Part shown: positions 16,711 to 25,068 of the stretch, one piece after another
Layout of the letters: every line of letters begins with the position of its first letter
Numbering within the stretch: position 1 is the first letter of the stretch
Made by a program: the position numbers and the translations under genes
Assembly (NCBI GenBank): GCA_009360345.1
Contig: SPDP01000002.1
Coordinates: forward strand, 558,001 to 622,000
Source of the DNA: Alcaligenaceae bacterium SAGV5
GTDB taxonomy: Bacteria > Pseudomonadota > Gammaproteobacteria > Burkholderiales > Burkholderiaceae_B
Direction: 5' to 3'
DNA: 64,000 bases
Notes under the pieces: model-generated
Seen by the model: only the letters and a program-made list of their open reading frames with translations
What the model was told of the DNA's origin: nothing
Database searches by the model: none

Positions 16711-17448
16711 ATGTCGGACCTGCTTTTGTTGGCGGCAGCCTGCGGCGCGGGCATGCTCAACGCCGCCGCGGGCGGAGGGAGCTTTCTTACGCTGCCCGCG
16801 CTGGTCGCCGCGGGCATGCCCGCGGCCGTCGCCAATGCCACCGGCACCCTGGCGCTGCTGCCCGGTTATCTGACCGGTGCCTGGGCCTTGCGGCGCGACA
16901 TCGCGCAGTCCGGGCCGGGTTCGCTCGCGCGGCTGTCGGGCATTGCCCTGGCGGGCGGGAGCGCGGGGGCGATGCTGTTGCTGTGGACGTCGGGAGGCGT
17001 TTTCCGGAGCGTGGCGCCCTGGCTGCTGCTGTTCGCCACCGCGCTGTTCCTGTGCGCGCCCCTCATGCCGAGGATGGCGCGCGGGCGGGTGCTGTCCCCG
17101 GGCGCGACGGCGGGGGGATTGTTCGCCGTCAGCCTGTATGGCGGCTATTTCAACGGCGGCATGGGCATCATGCTGCTGGCCTTGTTCGGCATGTCCGGGC
17201 GCGGCGATTTCACTGCCATCAACGGGCTCAAGAACCTGCTTTCCGGCGTGCTGACCGTGGTGGCGGCCGTGGTCTACGTGGCGGGCGGGCTGGTCGAATG
17301 GCGCGAGGCGGGCGTGATGGCCGTGGGCGCGACGGTGGGCGGGTTTGCCGGCGCGCGGCTGGCGCGCCGCGTGCCGGTCGCCGTGATGCGGGCCGCCGTG
17401 GTGCTGGTGGGCATCTCGATGAGCGTCTTCATGTTCCTGAAGACATGA
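16711..17448 (+). CDS. TSUP-family (TauE/SafE) membrane exporter
   Basis: A 245-residue inner-membrane protein of the TSUP family with about eight hydrophobic helices. The glycine-rich motif LNAAAGGGSFLTLPAL near residue 16 and its echo GGYFNGGMGIMLLALFG in the second half are the internal repeat typical of the family. TSUP proteins move sulfite, sulfoacetate, sulfolactate or other small organic anions. As last gene of the operon it may export or import an acidic product. GTG at 16708 directly precedes the chosen ATG at 16711. Confidence 0.87.
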   Translation: MSDLLLLAAACGAGMLNAAAGGGSFLTLPALVAAGMPAAVANATGTLALLPGYLTGAWALRRDIAQSGPGSLARLSGIALAGGSAGAMLLLWTSGGVFRSVAPWLLLFATALFLCAPLMPRMARGRVLSPGATAGGLFAVSLYGGYFNGGMGIMLLALFGMSGRGDFTAINGLKNLLSGVLTVVAAVVYVAGGLVEWREAGVMAVGATVGGFAGARLARRVPVAVMRAAVVLVGISMSVFMFLKT

Positions 17449-18706
17449 GGCGCGGGCTGTCCAGGCGGGCTTCCGCCTCGCGCAGCCGGGCCTCCCGCTC
17501 GCCCACGTAGTCCCGCGTCAGCGGCACGCTTTCCTGGCGCCGGGCCAGTTGCACCTGGAAGATGGCGATGTCCTGGTAGCGGAAGGCCGTTTCCGACATC
17601 GACAGGTAGTACTCCCACATGCGGGCGAAGCGTTCGTCGTACAGCGCCACGGCCTCGGCCCGCCTGGCCAGGAAGCGGTCGCGCCATATCCGCAGTGTGC
17701 TCGCGTAGTGCAGGCGCAGCACCTCGATGTCGGTGACGACCAGCCCCGAGCGTTCGATGGCGGGCGTGAATTCCGACAGGGACGGGATGTGGCCGCCGGG
17801 GAAGATGTATTTCTCTATCCAGGGATTGTTGAAGTCCGGCACGTCGGAGTTGCCGATGAAATGCAGCAGCATCACGCCGTCGTCGGCCAGCAGTTCATGG
17901 CACTTGCGGAAGAAGGCATCGTGGTAGCCCACGCCCACGTGCTCGAACATGCCCACCGAGACGATCCGGTCGAATCGGCCGGGTGTCGCGCGGTAGTCCT
18001 CCAGGCGGTAGTCGTAGGCCGCCGGGTGGGCCGTCCGGGCGGCCAGTCCACGCGCGCCCTTCAGTTGTTCTTCGGACAGCGTGATGCCCGTGGCGTGGCC
18101 GGCGCCGGCGACCTCGACCAGGTAGCGCGTCAAGCCACCCCAGCCGCAGCCGATATCGAGCACGCGGTGGCCGGGCTCGACCAGCAGCTTGGCGGCGATA
18201 TGCCGCTGCTTGGCCCGCTGGGCCGCTTCCAGGCTCTGTCCGGGGTGTTCGAAATAGGCGCAGGAGTATTGCCGCTGGTCGTCCAGGAACAGCGCGTAGA
18301 GGCGGTCGTCCAGGTCGTAGTGGTGCGCGACGTTGGCGCGCGCGCGGCCGGGGCGGTTGTTCTGCAGGAAGCGCCGTATCGACATGCGCACCGTGTCCAG
18401 CAGGCGCACCGCGGCGCCGGGCTGCGCCGCGTCGGCATCGCGCAGCAGCAGTTCCAGCACGTCGTAGATGCTGCCTTCGTCGACCACCAGCCTTTCGTCC
18501 ATGAAAAGCTCGCCCAGGCGCAGGTCGGGGTCCATCAGCAGCGCCAGCACGGCGCGGGTGTCGGTGAAACGGATGGCGGCGCGCGGCGATGCGCCGTCGC
18601 CGAACGCCAGGCGGCGGCCGCCTGGCAGCGTGACCTCCAGCGTGCCGCGCCGCACGAGGTCCTTCAAGGTGTTGGCAAGCAAGCGTTCCGAGTACGTTTG
18701 AAGCAT
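17429..18706 (-). CDS. cfa: cyclopropane-fatty-acyl-phospholipid synthase
   Basis: A 425-residue SAM-dependent enzyme that methylenates unsaturated acyl chains in membrane phospholipids. An N-terminal domain of ~120 residues is followed by the methyltransferase core: VAHHYDL at 126-132, YSCAYF at 147-152, the SAM loop DIGCGWGG at 184-191 and ATGITLSEEQ. C-terminal features SVGMFEHVGVGYHDAFF and IFPGGHIPSL are standard for the family. It is divergent from a Crp/Fnr-type regulator, and its 3' end overlaps the convergent TSUP gene by 20 bases. Confidence 0.93.
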   Translation of the reverse strand: MLQTYSERLLANTLKDLVRRGTLEVTLPGGRRLAFGDGASPRAAIRFTDTRAVLALLMDPDLRLGELFMDERLVVDEGSIYDVLELLLRDADAAQPGAAVRLLDTVRMSIRRFLQNNRPGRARANVAHHYDLDDRLYALFLDDQRQYSCAYFEHPGQSLEAAQRAKQRHIAAKLLVEPGHRVLDIGCGWGGLTRYLVEVAGAGHATGITLSEEQLKGARGLAARTAHPAAYDYRLEDYRATPGRFDRIVSVGMFEHVGVGYHDAFFRKCHELLADDGVMLLHFIGNSDVPDFNNPWIEKYIFPGGHIPSLSEFTPAIERSGLVVTDIEVLRLHYASTLRIWRDRFLARRAEAVALYDERFARMWEYYLSMSETAFRYQDIAIFQVQLARRQESVPLTRDYVGEREARLREAEARLDSPRLMSSGT

Positions 18707-18817
18707 CGTGGTTTCCGCGACGGGTCGACAGGACAGGGGCTGCTACGCGGGCAGTGTAATGAATCCTTCGGGACAGGAGTTGGTTGATTTTTCCCCGGAC
18801 GGCGAGAAGAATGCGCC

Positions 18818-19501
18818 ATGACTTCGCCCGACACCGCTTTTTCGCTGTTGCTGGAGCGCCTGTCCGAGGCGCAGGCGCGTGCCGTGCGCGATCGCATGTC
18901 GGCGCGCGAACTCGCGCGTGGCCAGCCCTTGTTCGCGCAGGGGGACCCCAGCCCGCGGCTGTGGGTGATACGGGCGGGGCGGTTGCGCACCTATCATCTG
19001 GCGGCCTCGGGCGAGGAATTCACGACCGCGGTCTGGTCGTCGGGCCAGACGCTGGGGTTGCTGAGCACGCTGCTGGACCAGCCCCGCGCGATCTCGTGCG
19101 AGGCCCTGGAGCCGGCGTCGCTGTCATCGATGGAGCGGGCCGATCTGCTGGCGTTGATGGAAACGGTGCCGGCTTTCGCCATCAACGTGGCGCGCGTGGC
19201 CGCGATGCTGGCGACCAACAGCATCGCGCGGTCGGGCCCCCGGGTCCTGGATTCGGCCACGGCCAAGCTGGCGCGCATCCTGCACGACCTCGCGCTGGCC
19301 GCTCCCGGCTACGACGGCCATGGCGCCGAGATCGTCGGCGTGACCCGCGCGGACCTGGCCAAGATGGCCGGCATCAGCCGCACCTGGGCCAGCCTGAGGC
19401 TGGCCGCGCTGGAGCGCGCGGGCCTGGTCCTGGGCACGCGGGGCAGGCTGCGGGTGCCGGATGTGGCGCAACTGGCCCGGTTTTATTCGGACGGGTATTG
19501 A
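18818..19501 (+). CDS. Crp/Fnr-family transcriptional regulator
   Basis: A 227-residue regulator with an N-terminal cyclic-nucleotide-type beta barrel (RGQPLFAQGDPSPRLWVIRAG) and a C-terminal winged helix (RADLAKMAGISRTWASLRLAALERAG). It lacks the N-terminal cysteine cluster of oxygen-sensing FNR, and the barrel does not show the canonical cAMP-binding RSAS motif, so its signal is unknown. It stands divergent from cfa, 111 bases apart, and may regulate it. Its 3' end overlaps the convergent RidA-like gene by 19 bases. Confidence 0.87.
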   Translation: MTSPDTAFSLLLERLSEAQARAVRDRMSARELARGQPLFAQGDPSPRLWVIRAGRLRTYHLAASGEEFTTAVWSSGQTLGLLSTLLDQPRAISCEALEPASLSSMERADLLALMETVPAFAINVARVAAMLATNSIARSGPRVLDSATAKLARILHDLALAAPGYDGHGAEIVGVTRADLAKMAGISRTWASLRLAALERAGLVLGTRGRLRVPDVAQLARFYSDGY

Positions 19502-19905
19502 GGCACCTGCAGCGCCAGGCACTCGACCTCCAGCAGCAGGTCGGGCCGGGCCAGCGCGGCCACGCCCACCAGCGTGCTGGCAGGAGGATGGTCCGCGTCC
19601 AGGTAGGGCGCGCGCACGCGCCGTATGGTCGCCACCGCTTCCTCGGTCAGGTCGCGGACGAAGTAGTTGAGCTTGACCGCGTAGGCCAGCGCCGAACCGG
19701 CCGCTTCGAGCGCCGTCGCCAGGTTCTCGAACACCTGCCGGGTCTGGGCGGCCAGGTCGCCCTTGCCGACGATGCTGCCGTCTTGCGCGTAGGCCACCTG
19801 TCCCGAGACGATGATCAGCCGGTCGACGGGGGCGATGGCGACATGGGTGAAGCCGTTGGGGGCGGGCAGGCGGTCGGGATTGATGAAAGAGACGTAGGGA
19901 TGCAT
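19483..19905 (-). CDS. RidA (YjgF/YER057c/UK114) family protein lacking the usual arginine
   Basis: A 140-residue Rid-fold protein. The family core is clear (IIVSGQVAYAQDGSIVGKGDLAAQ, then TRQVFENLATALEAAGSAL). In RidA the catalytic arginine lies in the sequence PARS-x-V; here the same place reads PASTLVGV, so that arginine is missing. It is therefore unlikely to be an imine/enamine deaminase of the RidA type and may belong to one of the arginine-less Rid subfamilies. It lies 8 bases after a Bug gene on the same strand and is probably co-transcribed with it. Confidence 0.85.
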   Translation of the reverse strand: MHPYVSFINPDRLPAPNGFTHVAIAPVDRLIIVSGQVAYAQDGSIVGKGDLAAQTRQVFENLATALEAAGSALAYAVKLNYFVRDLTEEAVATIRRVRAPYLDADHPPASTLVGVAALARPDLLLEVECLALQVPQYPSE

Positions 19906-19913
19906 GGTGGCCG

Positions 19914-20882
19914 TCAGTTGAGCGTGATCCGGGTGCGTTCGATGATACGGGCATACAGCTCGCGCTGCCGGGTGGCGAACTCGGCGAACTGGCCCGGGGT
20001 CGAGCCCGAGGGTTCGATGGCGGCCTGTTTCAGGGTGGCCGCGACATTGGGGTCGGCCAGCGCCGCGTGCACGGCGGCGTTCAGGCGGTCGATCACCGGC
20101 GCGGGGGTGCCGGCCGGCGCGACGATGCCGAACCATGAATACAGGTCGACCTCGCCCGCGCCCTGTTCCTGCGCGGTGCCGATGTCGGGCGCCAGCGGCG
20201 AGCGCCTGGCGCTCAGGATGGCCAAGGCCTTGAGCTTGCCGGCCCGCACCTGCGGCAGCGTGGCGGCCAGCGTGTCCACCACCACGTCGACGTTGCCGCC
20301 CATCAGGTCCACCAGCGCGGGCGCGCTGCCCTTGTAGGGGACGTGCAGCAGCGTGGCCGAACGTTGCAGGCCCACCAATTCCATGCCGATGTGGTTGGAG
20401 GTGCCCGCGCCCATGGAGCCGTAGGCCAGCCCCTTGGGCCGCGCGCGCGCCTGGTCCAGCGCCTGGACCAGGGTGGTCCACGGGGCGTCGGGGCGGGCGA
20501 CGACCACGTTGGGGACCGTGCCCAGCAGCGAGACGTAGCCGAAGGAATCGGTGGGCGAGTAGCCCACGTCCTTCATCAGCAGGGGATTGATGGCCAGGGT
20601 GGCGTTGCTGGCGACCAGCAGCGTGTGGCCGTCGGCCGGCGCCTTGGCCACCGATTGCGCCGCCACCACCGTGCCCGCGCCCGGGCGATTGATGACGATC
20701 ACCGTCTGGCCGAGTTGCCGGCTCATGCCGCCGGCCACCGTGCGGGCCAGCAGGTCGGTCGTGCCGCCTGCGGCGAAAGGCACGACGAGGTTGATGGGAT
20801 GGGTCGGGAAATCGGCCGCCGCGGCGGGAGCCGTCGCGGTCAAGGCCAGCAGCGCGGCCAGCGCGGTACGCAGGGTTGTCAT
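19914..20882 (-). CDS. Bug/TctC-family periplasmic substrate-binding receptor
   Basis: A 322-residue Bug receptor: signal peptide LRTALAALLALTATAPAAAA, entry motif FPTHPINLVVPFAAGG and LLHVPYKGSAPALVDLMGG in the core. It leads a two-gene unit with the Rid-like protein and is divergent from the BCCT transporter gene across a 162-base spacer. The neighbouring BCCT gene makes a betaine-like or carnitine-like compound a possible theme, but Bug receptors normally bind carboxylates. Confidence 0.92.
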   Translation of the reverse strand: MTTLRTALAALLALTATAPAAAADFPTHPINLVVPFAAGGTTDLLARTVAGGMSRQLGQTVIVINRPGAGTVVAAQSVAKAPADGHTLLVASNATLAINPLLMKDVGYSPTDSFGYVSLLGTVPNVVVARPDAPWTTLVQALDQARARPKGLAYGSMGAGTSNHIGMELVGLQRSATLLHVPYKGSAPALVDLMGGNVDVVVDTLAATLPQVRAGKLKALAILSARRSPLAPDIGTAQEQGAGEVDLYSWFGIVAPAGTPAPVIDRLNAAVHAALADPNVAATLKQAAIEPSGSTPGQFAEFATRQRELYARIIERTRITLN

Positions 20883-20935
20883 CGCAAGTCTCCACCGTGA
20901 ATGATGCCATTCTGCGGGGGCGCGGCAGGGTTGTC

Positions 20936-20950
20936 GGTTAACTGGTTAAC
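20936..20950. promoter_or_regulatory. tandem GGTTAAC boxes in the Bug/BCCT divergent spacer
   Basis: GGTTAACTGGTTAAC contains GTTAAC twice, 8 bases apart start to start; each unit is itself a palindrome. It lies between the start codons of the Bug gene (20882, minus) and the BCCT gene (21045, plus), so it is a candidate operator. No regulator gene is adjacent on this side. Confidence 0.35.
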
Positions 20951-21044
20951 ACACCGCCGTTTGCCTGGAGGGGGCCGGGAATGGAAAAATGCGGGGGGCA
21001 GGCGATACCCGCCGCGCGCGCGGGCCTGTCCAACGGGAGTCCTC

Positions 21045-22994
21045 ATGAAAACAACGATAGATCGCCCGGTGTTCTTCACAGCGGCCGCTTTCATCCTGGC
21101 GCTGGTGGTGTGCGCGGTTTCCGCCCCGCGCATCGTGGGGGATGTCTTCGACGCGATACAGCGGTGGATACTGACCAACGCGAGCTGGTTCTACATCCTG
21201 GCGGTCGCGGTCATCCTGCTGTCGGTGGTGTTCATGGCCGTGAGCCGCTACGGCAACATCAAGCTCGGCCCGGACCACAGCGAGCCCGACTACCGGAATT
21301 TCACCTGGTTCGCGATGCTGTTCTCGGCCGGCATGGGCATCGGCCTGATGTTCTTCGGCGTGGCCGAGCCCGTCATGCACCTGGTCGCGCCGCCGGTGGG
21401 CGAGGCGGGCACGGTGGCCGCGGCCCGCGAGGCCATGAAGATCACCTTCTTCCACTGGGGCCTGCATGCCTGGTCCCTGTACGCGATCGTGGCGCTGATC
21501 CTGGCCTATTTCAGCTACCGCCACAACCTGCCGCTGACGCTGCGGTCCGCGCTGTATCCCTTCATCGGCGACCGCATCTACGGTCCGGTGGGCAACGCCG
21601 TGGACATCTTCGCGATCATCAGCACCGTGTTCGGCGTCGCGACCTCGCTGGGGCTGGGCGTGGCGCAGATCAACAGCGGCCTGCACCATCTGTTCGGCAC
21701 GCCCGTCGGCACGGGCACCCAGATCATCCTGATCGCGATCGCCTGCGGGCTGGCGACCCTGTCGGTGGCGAGCGGGCTGGACCGCGGCATACGCATCCTG
21801 TCCGAGCTCAACCTGTACCTGGCCGTGATCCTGCTGCTTTTCGTGCTGGCGGTCGGGCCGACCATCTTCCTGCTGCAGAGCTTCCTGCAGAACACCGGCG
21901 CCTACCTGTCCGACATCGTCGCCAAGACCTTCAACCTCTACGCCTACCAGCCCACGGACTGGATAGGCGGCTGGACGCTGTTCTACTGGGGCTGGTGGAT
22001 CGCGTGGTCGCCGTTCGTGGGGCTGTTCATCGCCCGCATCTCGCGCGGCCGGACCATACGCGAGTTCGTGCTGGGCGTGCTGCTGGTGCCTACGGGCTTC
22101 ACCTTCCTGTGGATGACGGTGTTCGGCGGCTCGGCCATCCACCTGGTGCTGTTCGAGCATCTGGACAGCCTGGCCGGCACGGTCAAGGCGGACAGTTCCC
22201 TGGCGCTCTTCGCCTTCCTTGAACACTACCCCTGGGGGCGCGCCATTTCCATGCTGGCCATCGCGATGGTGGTGGTGTTCTTCGTGACCTCGGCCGATTC
22301 GGGCGCGCTGGTGATGGACCTGCTGGCCTCGGGGGGCGCCGAGTCCACGCCGGTGTGGCAGCGCATCTTCTGGTCGGTGCTGACCGGCGTGGTGGCGGTG
22401 GCGCTGCTGCTGGCCGATGGGCTGCAGGCCTTGCAGACCGCGACCATCGCGAGCGCGCTGCCGTTCTCCATCGTGCTGCTGGCGTCGGTATGGGGGTTGT
22501 TCAAGGCCTTGAGGCTGGACGCCACCAAACGCCGCATCCACCACCAGTCGCTGGCGCTGTCGCGGCCGTCGGGGGGCGGCGAGCCTTGGGAATCGCGGCT
22601 GCGCAACATGGTCATGATGCCGCGCCGCGCGCACGTGCTGCGCTTTACCGCCGATGTGGTGCGGCCGGCCATGGAGGCCGTGGTCGAGGAACTGCACAAG
22701 CTGGGCTACGAGGCGCGGGTGCGCGACGGCGAGGACGGCGAGGTGGCGCTGGAGGTCGTGCACCAGGAGGCCCTGGATTTTTCCTACGCCGTGCGGCCGG
22801 AGTCCTTCGTGCGTCCCGGCCTGACCGCCGCCGAGGTGCGCGACGAAGAGGGACGCAAGTACTTCCGGGCCGAGGTCCACCTGCGCGAGGGCGGCCAGGA
22901 CTACGACATCATGGGATGGAGCCGCGATGCCGTGATCGGCGACATCCTGGACCAGTACGAGCGCCACCGGCACTTCCTGCACGTGGCGCGCTGA
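21045..22994 (+). CDS. BCCT-family betaine/carnitine/choline transporter (BetT-like)
   Basis: A 649-residue BCCT secondary transporter with about 12 membrane helices over the first ~510 residues. The signature FYWGWWIAWSPFVGLFIARISRGRTIREF region (cut here over two motifs, WGWWIAWSPFVG and ARISRGRTIREF) and FSAGMGIGLMFFGVAEP are clear. The ~135-residue cytosolic C-terminal extension matches the long regulatory tail of BetT, where it is involved in osmotic control. The start ATG at 21045 follows GGGAGT; the long upstream open frame is not supported. Likely substrate: choline or another quaternary amine. No betaine-synthesis genes are adjacent. Confidence 0.9.
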   Translation: MKTTIDRPVFFTAAAFILALVVCAVSAPRIVGDVFDAIQRWILTNASWFYILAVAVILLSVVFMAVSRYGNIKLGPDHSEPDYRNFTWFAMLFSAGMGIGLMFFGVAEPVMHLVAPPVGEAGTVAAAREAMKITFFHWGLHAWSLYAIVALILAYFSYRHNLPLTLRSALYPFIGDRIYGPVGNAVDIFAIISTVFGVATSLGLGVAQINSGLHHLFGTPVGTGTQIILIAIACGLATLSVASGLDRGIRILSELNLYLAVILLLFVLAVGPTIFLLQSFLQNTGAYLSDIVAKTFNLYAYQPTDWIGGWTLFYWGWWIAWSPFVGLFIARISRGRTIREFVLGVLLVPTGFTFLWMTVFGGSAIHLVLFEHLDSLAGTVKADSSLALFAFLEHYPWGRAISMLAIAMVVVFFVTSADSGALVMDLLASGGAESTPVWQRIFWSVLTGVVAVALLLADGLQALQTATIASALPFSIVLLASVWGLFKALRLDATKRRIHHQSLALSRPSGGGEPWESRLRNMVMMPRRAHVLRFTADVVRPAMEAVVEELHKLGYEARVRDGEDGEVALEVVHQEALDFSYAVRPESFVRPGLTAAEVRDEEGRKYFRAEVHLREGGQDYDIMGWSRDAVIGDILDQYERHRHFLHVAR

Positions 22995-22996
22995 GG

Positions 22997-23638
22997 TCAG
23001 CCGGCCTTGCCTGCCTTCGCGGCCGCCGCCAGGCCGTCGTCGATCTGCTGCGCCCGGACCGCCGCCGGGCGGGCGGTCAGGCGCTGCACGTAGCGCTGGT
23101 AGGCCGGGCGTTTCTCGATGGTGCCGAACATCATGCCCCAGGCCAGCTGCGAGCCCACGTAGACGTCGGCCGCGGTGAAACTGTCCCCCGCCACGTAGTC
23201 GCCCCCCGCGACGGCCGCCTCCAATGCGTCGAGCACTTCGGCCAGCGTGCCGTAGCCCACCATGCGCCGCCTGTCCTCGGGCACGCTGACGCCCAGCGCC
23301 TGGTTGGTGACCGCCGCTTCCACGGGGCCGGCGCAGAAGAACATCCAGCGGTAATAGGGGCCGCGCAGGGGGCTTTGGGGCGGCGGCGCCAGCCGGGCCT
23401 GGGGGAAGGCGTCGGCCAGGTAGGCGCAGATCGCCGCCGATTCAGTGACCACGGTGCCGCCGTGGCGGATGGCGGGCACCTTGCCCATGGGGTTGATCGC
23501 CAGGTACTCGGGACGTTTCATGGACGTGGCGAAGTCCAGCACCTCGGTACGGTAGGGCTGGCCGACTTCCTCGAGCATCCAGCGCGCGATCCGGCCGCGG
23601 GACATGGGATGGGTATAGAAGACGAGTTCGTCGTTCAT
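22997..23638 (-). CDS. glutathione S-transferase
   Basis: A 213-residue GST with a thioredoxin-like N-terminal domain (LVFYTHPMSRGRIARWMLEE, then the glutathione-site NPMGKVPAI and VVTESAAICAYLAD) and an all-helical C-terminal domain. The ATG at 23638 was preferred because CAGGAGCCC lies upstream; the open frame continues 35 codons further without support. It is convergent with the BCCT gene two bases away and divergent from the aromatic-CoA cluster. A role in detoxification or ring-isomer handling is possible, not shown. Confidence 0.9.
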   Translation of the reverse strand: MNDELVFYTHPMSRGRIARWMLEEVGQPYRTEVLDFATSMKRPEYLAINPMGKVPAIRHGGTVVTESAAICAYLADAFPQARLAPPPQSPLRGPYYRWMFFCAGPVEAAVTNQALGVSVPEDRRRMVGYGTLAEVLDALEAAVAGGDYVAGDSFTAADVYVGSQLAWGMMFGTIEKRPAYQRYVQRLTARPAAVRAQQIDDGLAAAAKAGKAG

Positions 23639-23736
23639 CGTGGGCTCCTGGGGCGTCCTGATCGTTCCATGGGCGTCAGATGGTACGGCGGCCCGGCGCC
23701 GCCGACAATGGGGGCAGGGCTGTCGGCCGGAAATAA

Positions 23737-23765
23737 TTGACATGATGTCAAATAAGGAATAATTT
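23737..23765 (+). promoter_or_regulatory. promoter of the aromatic-CoA cluster with overlapping perfect palindrome
   Basis: TTGACA (23737-23742) and TAATTT (23760-23765) are spaced by 17 bases. The -35 hexamer is the left arm of TTGACATGATGTCAA (23737-23751), a perfect 15-base palindrome around a central G. A repressor bound there would block RNA polymerase. The surrounding ~70 bases are strikingly AT-rich for this genome. The first gene starts at 23802 behind CGAGGAGAC. No regulator gene lies in the cluster. Confidence 0.65.
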
Positions 23766-23801
23766 TATTGATAGGGTGATATTTATTTCGAGGAGACTCC
23801 C

Positions 23802-25055
23802 TTGGCCACTACCGACAAGCCGGTCGTCACGGCCGGCATGAGAGGGGCGTCGTGGGACCCCCGGCTCATGAGCCGGCCGTACCAGGTGGTTCCCTATGCA
23901 CTGGGCACGGCGGACGGCCAGCGCACGCTGGGCTTCCTGTTCACCACCGCCGAGTCCGGCAAGACCGTCGTGTCGCTGATGCATCCGCGTGAAATGGCGG
24001 TGACGCACTACATGGTGCCCCATGTGCTGGATGCCGGATGCGCCTGCTGGGTGCAGGGATCGCGCTCCATCGGCAACGACCTGCGGCTGGAGCACGAGGT
24101 GGCGTTGTTCGACGTGGCGGCCGGCATGGCGCACCTGCGGGCAATGGGCTACGAGAAGATCGCGATGCTGGGCAACTCGGGCGGCGCCGGCCTGTACACC
24201 TTCTACAACCAGCAGTCGTCGCTGCCCGGGGCCGAACGCATCGCCCGGGCGCCGGGCGGGCGGCCTGTCGCCCTGGCCGGGCTGGAGATGCCGCGCGCGG
24301 ACGGGATGATCCTGCTGTCGCCGCATCCGGGACAGGGCAGGCTGCTCATGGCCGGCATCGATCCCTCGGTGGTGTCCGAGGACGATCCGCTGGAAACCGA
24401 CGCAGCGCTGGATCCCTTCTCGCGGGACAACGGCTACGATGCCGAGGCCGGCTCCGCCACCTACGACCCGGCATTCGTCCGGCGCTACCGGGCCGCCCAG
24501 GCCGCACGGGTGGCGCGGATCGACGCCCGCGCGCGCGAGCTGCTGCGGCGCAAGGCCGAAGCCAGGGCGAAGGTGAAGGCCGGCGGGGCGTCGATGGCCG
24601 ACCAGCGGATCGCGGCGCATGCGCCCATCTTCCAGGTGTGGCGCACCGACGCCGATCTTCGCTCCTGGGACATCTCCCTCGATCCGTCGGACCGCCGGAC
24701 GGGATCGCTGTGGGGCCGGAATCCGCTGGTCTCGAACTGCGGCAGCGTCGGGTTCGGCCGGGTGGTCACGCCCGAGTCCTGGCTGTCCACCTGGTCGGGG
24801 CTGTCGTCCAACGCTTCGCTGGAAAAGACCGCGGGCGCCATCACCCAGCCCACGCTGCTGGTGGAGTACACGGGGGATCAATGCACCTTCCCGGCCGACA
24901 TCCGGATGATCCACGAACAGATCGGGGCCGCGGACAAGCGCCACGTGCGGGTGCGCGGCAACCATCACGGCCTGGCGCTGGCTCCGGGCGAAGAGCCCGG
25001 CCAGCGTGTCGCCGGACGCGCGGTGGGCCAGTGGCTGCGCGAGAAGATGGGGTAG
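23802..25055 (+). CDS. alpha/beta hydrolase family protein, first gene of aromatic-CoA cluster
   Basis: A 417-residue alpha/beta hydrolase. The nucleophile elbow reads MLGNSGGAGLYTF, and the catalytic histidine is probably in RVRGNHHGLAL near the C-terminus, with LLVEYTGDQCTFPAD as the acid-bearing strand. It is longer than typical (~280 residues) because of a ~150-residue insert containing the charged RIDARARELLRRKAEARAK helix. The start is TTG at 23802, directly after a strong AGGAG. It begins the cluster and lies 13 bases before the ligase gene, so a thioesterase or ester/ring-product hydrolase role is plausible. I do not know a characterised homologue. Confidence 0.8.
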   Translation: MATTDKPVVTAGMRGASWDPRLMSRPYQVVPYALGTADGQRTLGFLFTTAESGKTVVSLMHPREMAVTHYMVPHVLDAGCACWVQGSRSIGNDLRLEHEVALFDVAAGMAHLRAMGYEKIAMLGNSGGAGLYTFYNQQSSLPGAERIARAPGGRPVALAGLEMPRADGMILLSPHPGQGRLLMAGIDPSVVSEDDPLETDAALDPFSRDNGYDAEAGSATYDPAFVRRYRAAQAARVARIDARARELLRRKAEARAKVKAGGASMADQRIAAHAPIFQVWRTDADLRSWDISLDPSDRRTGSLWGRNPLVSNCGSVGFGRVVTPESWLSTWSGLSSNASLEKTAGAITQPTLLVEYTGDQCTFPADIRMIHEQIGAADKRHVRVRGNHHGLALAPGEEPGQRVAGRAVGQWLREKMG

Positions 25056-25068
25056 CGGAAGAACGAAG

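Noticed and set aside
20946..22982. A 678-codon minus-strand open frame
   Set aside because: Exactly antisense to the BCCT transporter gene; composition (H, Q, R, G runs) is that of a shadow frame and no ribosome site or domain is seen.
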